From Plasmodium malariae (taxonomy: Eukaryota > Apicomplexa > Aconoidasida > Haemosporida > Plasmodiidae), in assembly GCF_900090045.1 (NCBI RefSeq), contig NC_041781.1, forward strand, positions 1,844,001-1,908,000: a stretch of DNA of 64,000 nucleotides, written 5' to 3'. The notes below the pieces were generated by a model that searched no databases, was not told the origin of the DNA, and was given only the letters and a program-made list of their open reading frames with translations. The stretch's first letter is position 1. Every line of letters begins with the position of its first letter. A program made the position numbers and the translations under genes. Shown piece by piece: positions 63,931-64,000 of this stretch.

Positions 63931-64000
63931 ATGGATCAAAAAATTAAATTATTTTTAATTATTAAAATTGTTACTTTTATATTTTTATTGCGGATATGCC
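63931..64000 (+). CDS. fam-l/fam-m gene, first exon, cut by window end
   Basis: ATG at 63931 opens a frame reading MDQKIKLFLIIKIVTFIFL and then RIC at the window edge. This is the standard fam-l/fam-m signal exon (compare MEQKINLLVIIKIF at 53629). No donor site is reached, so the exon-intron border, the export motif and the body lie beyond the window. It cannot be told whether the gene is intact. Confidence 0.75.
   Translation, partial: MDQKIKLFLIIKIVTFIFLLRIC

Noticed and set aside
1..64000. Telomere repeats, CRISPR arrays, transposons, tRNA or rRNA genes
   Set aside because: I saw no GGGTT(T/C)A arrays, no spaced direct repeats of CRISPR type, no transposase or reverse transcriptase motifs, and no cloverleaf-like GC-rich segment. 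Plasmodium lacks CRISPR systems, so the tandem arrays are best read as satellites.

Overview
The window is nuclear DNA of a malaria parasite, most likely Plasmodium malariae or a very close relative, from a subtelomere. Base composition is extremely AT-rich, with long (AT)n runs and poly(dA)/poly(dT) tracts. Most genes have two or three exons with AT-rich introns of 120-290 bp. The families are Plasmodium-specific: ETRAMP, PHIST (PRESAN domain), PIR, STP1/SURFIN-like, and two-membrane-segment exported proteins. Several of the last have a first exon of the MEQKIK...FIKI...ICHF type, which I recall as typical of the P. malariae fam-l/fam-m families. No family or species assignment was checked by a database search.

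Left part, about 0.5-20.6 kb: an inner subtelomeric block of mostly intact, single or low-copy genes. These are an ETRAMP-type vacuole-membrane protein (minus), a tryptophan-rich exported-type protein with two exons (minus), an unclassified decayed gene (minus, about 9.8-10.8 kb), a PHIST protein (plus), a two-membrane-segment protein with a canonical PEXEL motif RILAE (plus), and a Pv-fam-d-like two-membrane-segment protein (minus). Between them lie low-complexity DNA, a 24/27-bp coding-like tandem array near 5.2 kb and an 11-bp tandem array at 14.07-14.41 kb.

Middle, about 20.6-27.1 kb: no intact gene, only faint coding-like remnants, one possibly a PHIST fragment. Right part, 27.1-64 kb: the multigene-family zone. 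It holds a pir pseudogene, one intact three-exon pir gene (31.16-32.48 kb), a long STP1-like pseudogene (minus, to 37.63 kb), a roughly 7-kb gene desert, a second pir pseudogene (44.87-46.88 kb), two decayed fam-l/fam-m genes, one intact two-exon exported-protein gene (58.36-59.26 kb), and the first exon of another fam gene running off the right edge (63.93 kb). The family layout suggests the centromere side is left and the telomere right, though no telomere repeat is present.

Working picture: these proteins would be sent into the parasitophorous vacuole membrane (ETRAMP) or exported into the host red cell and its surface (PHIST, fam, PIR, STP1). I rebuilt most of the spliced genes by matching a signal-type first exon, GT/AG borders and reading phase. 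I found no sign of a novel biological system. The points most worth checking are the shared phase-0 signal-exon cassette, the non-canonical export motifs, the unclassified tryptophan-rich gene, and orphan exon-like segments in supposedly empty DNA.
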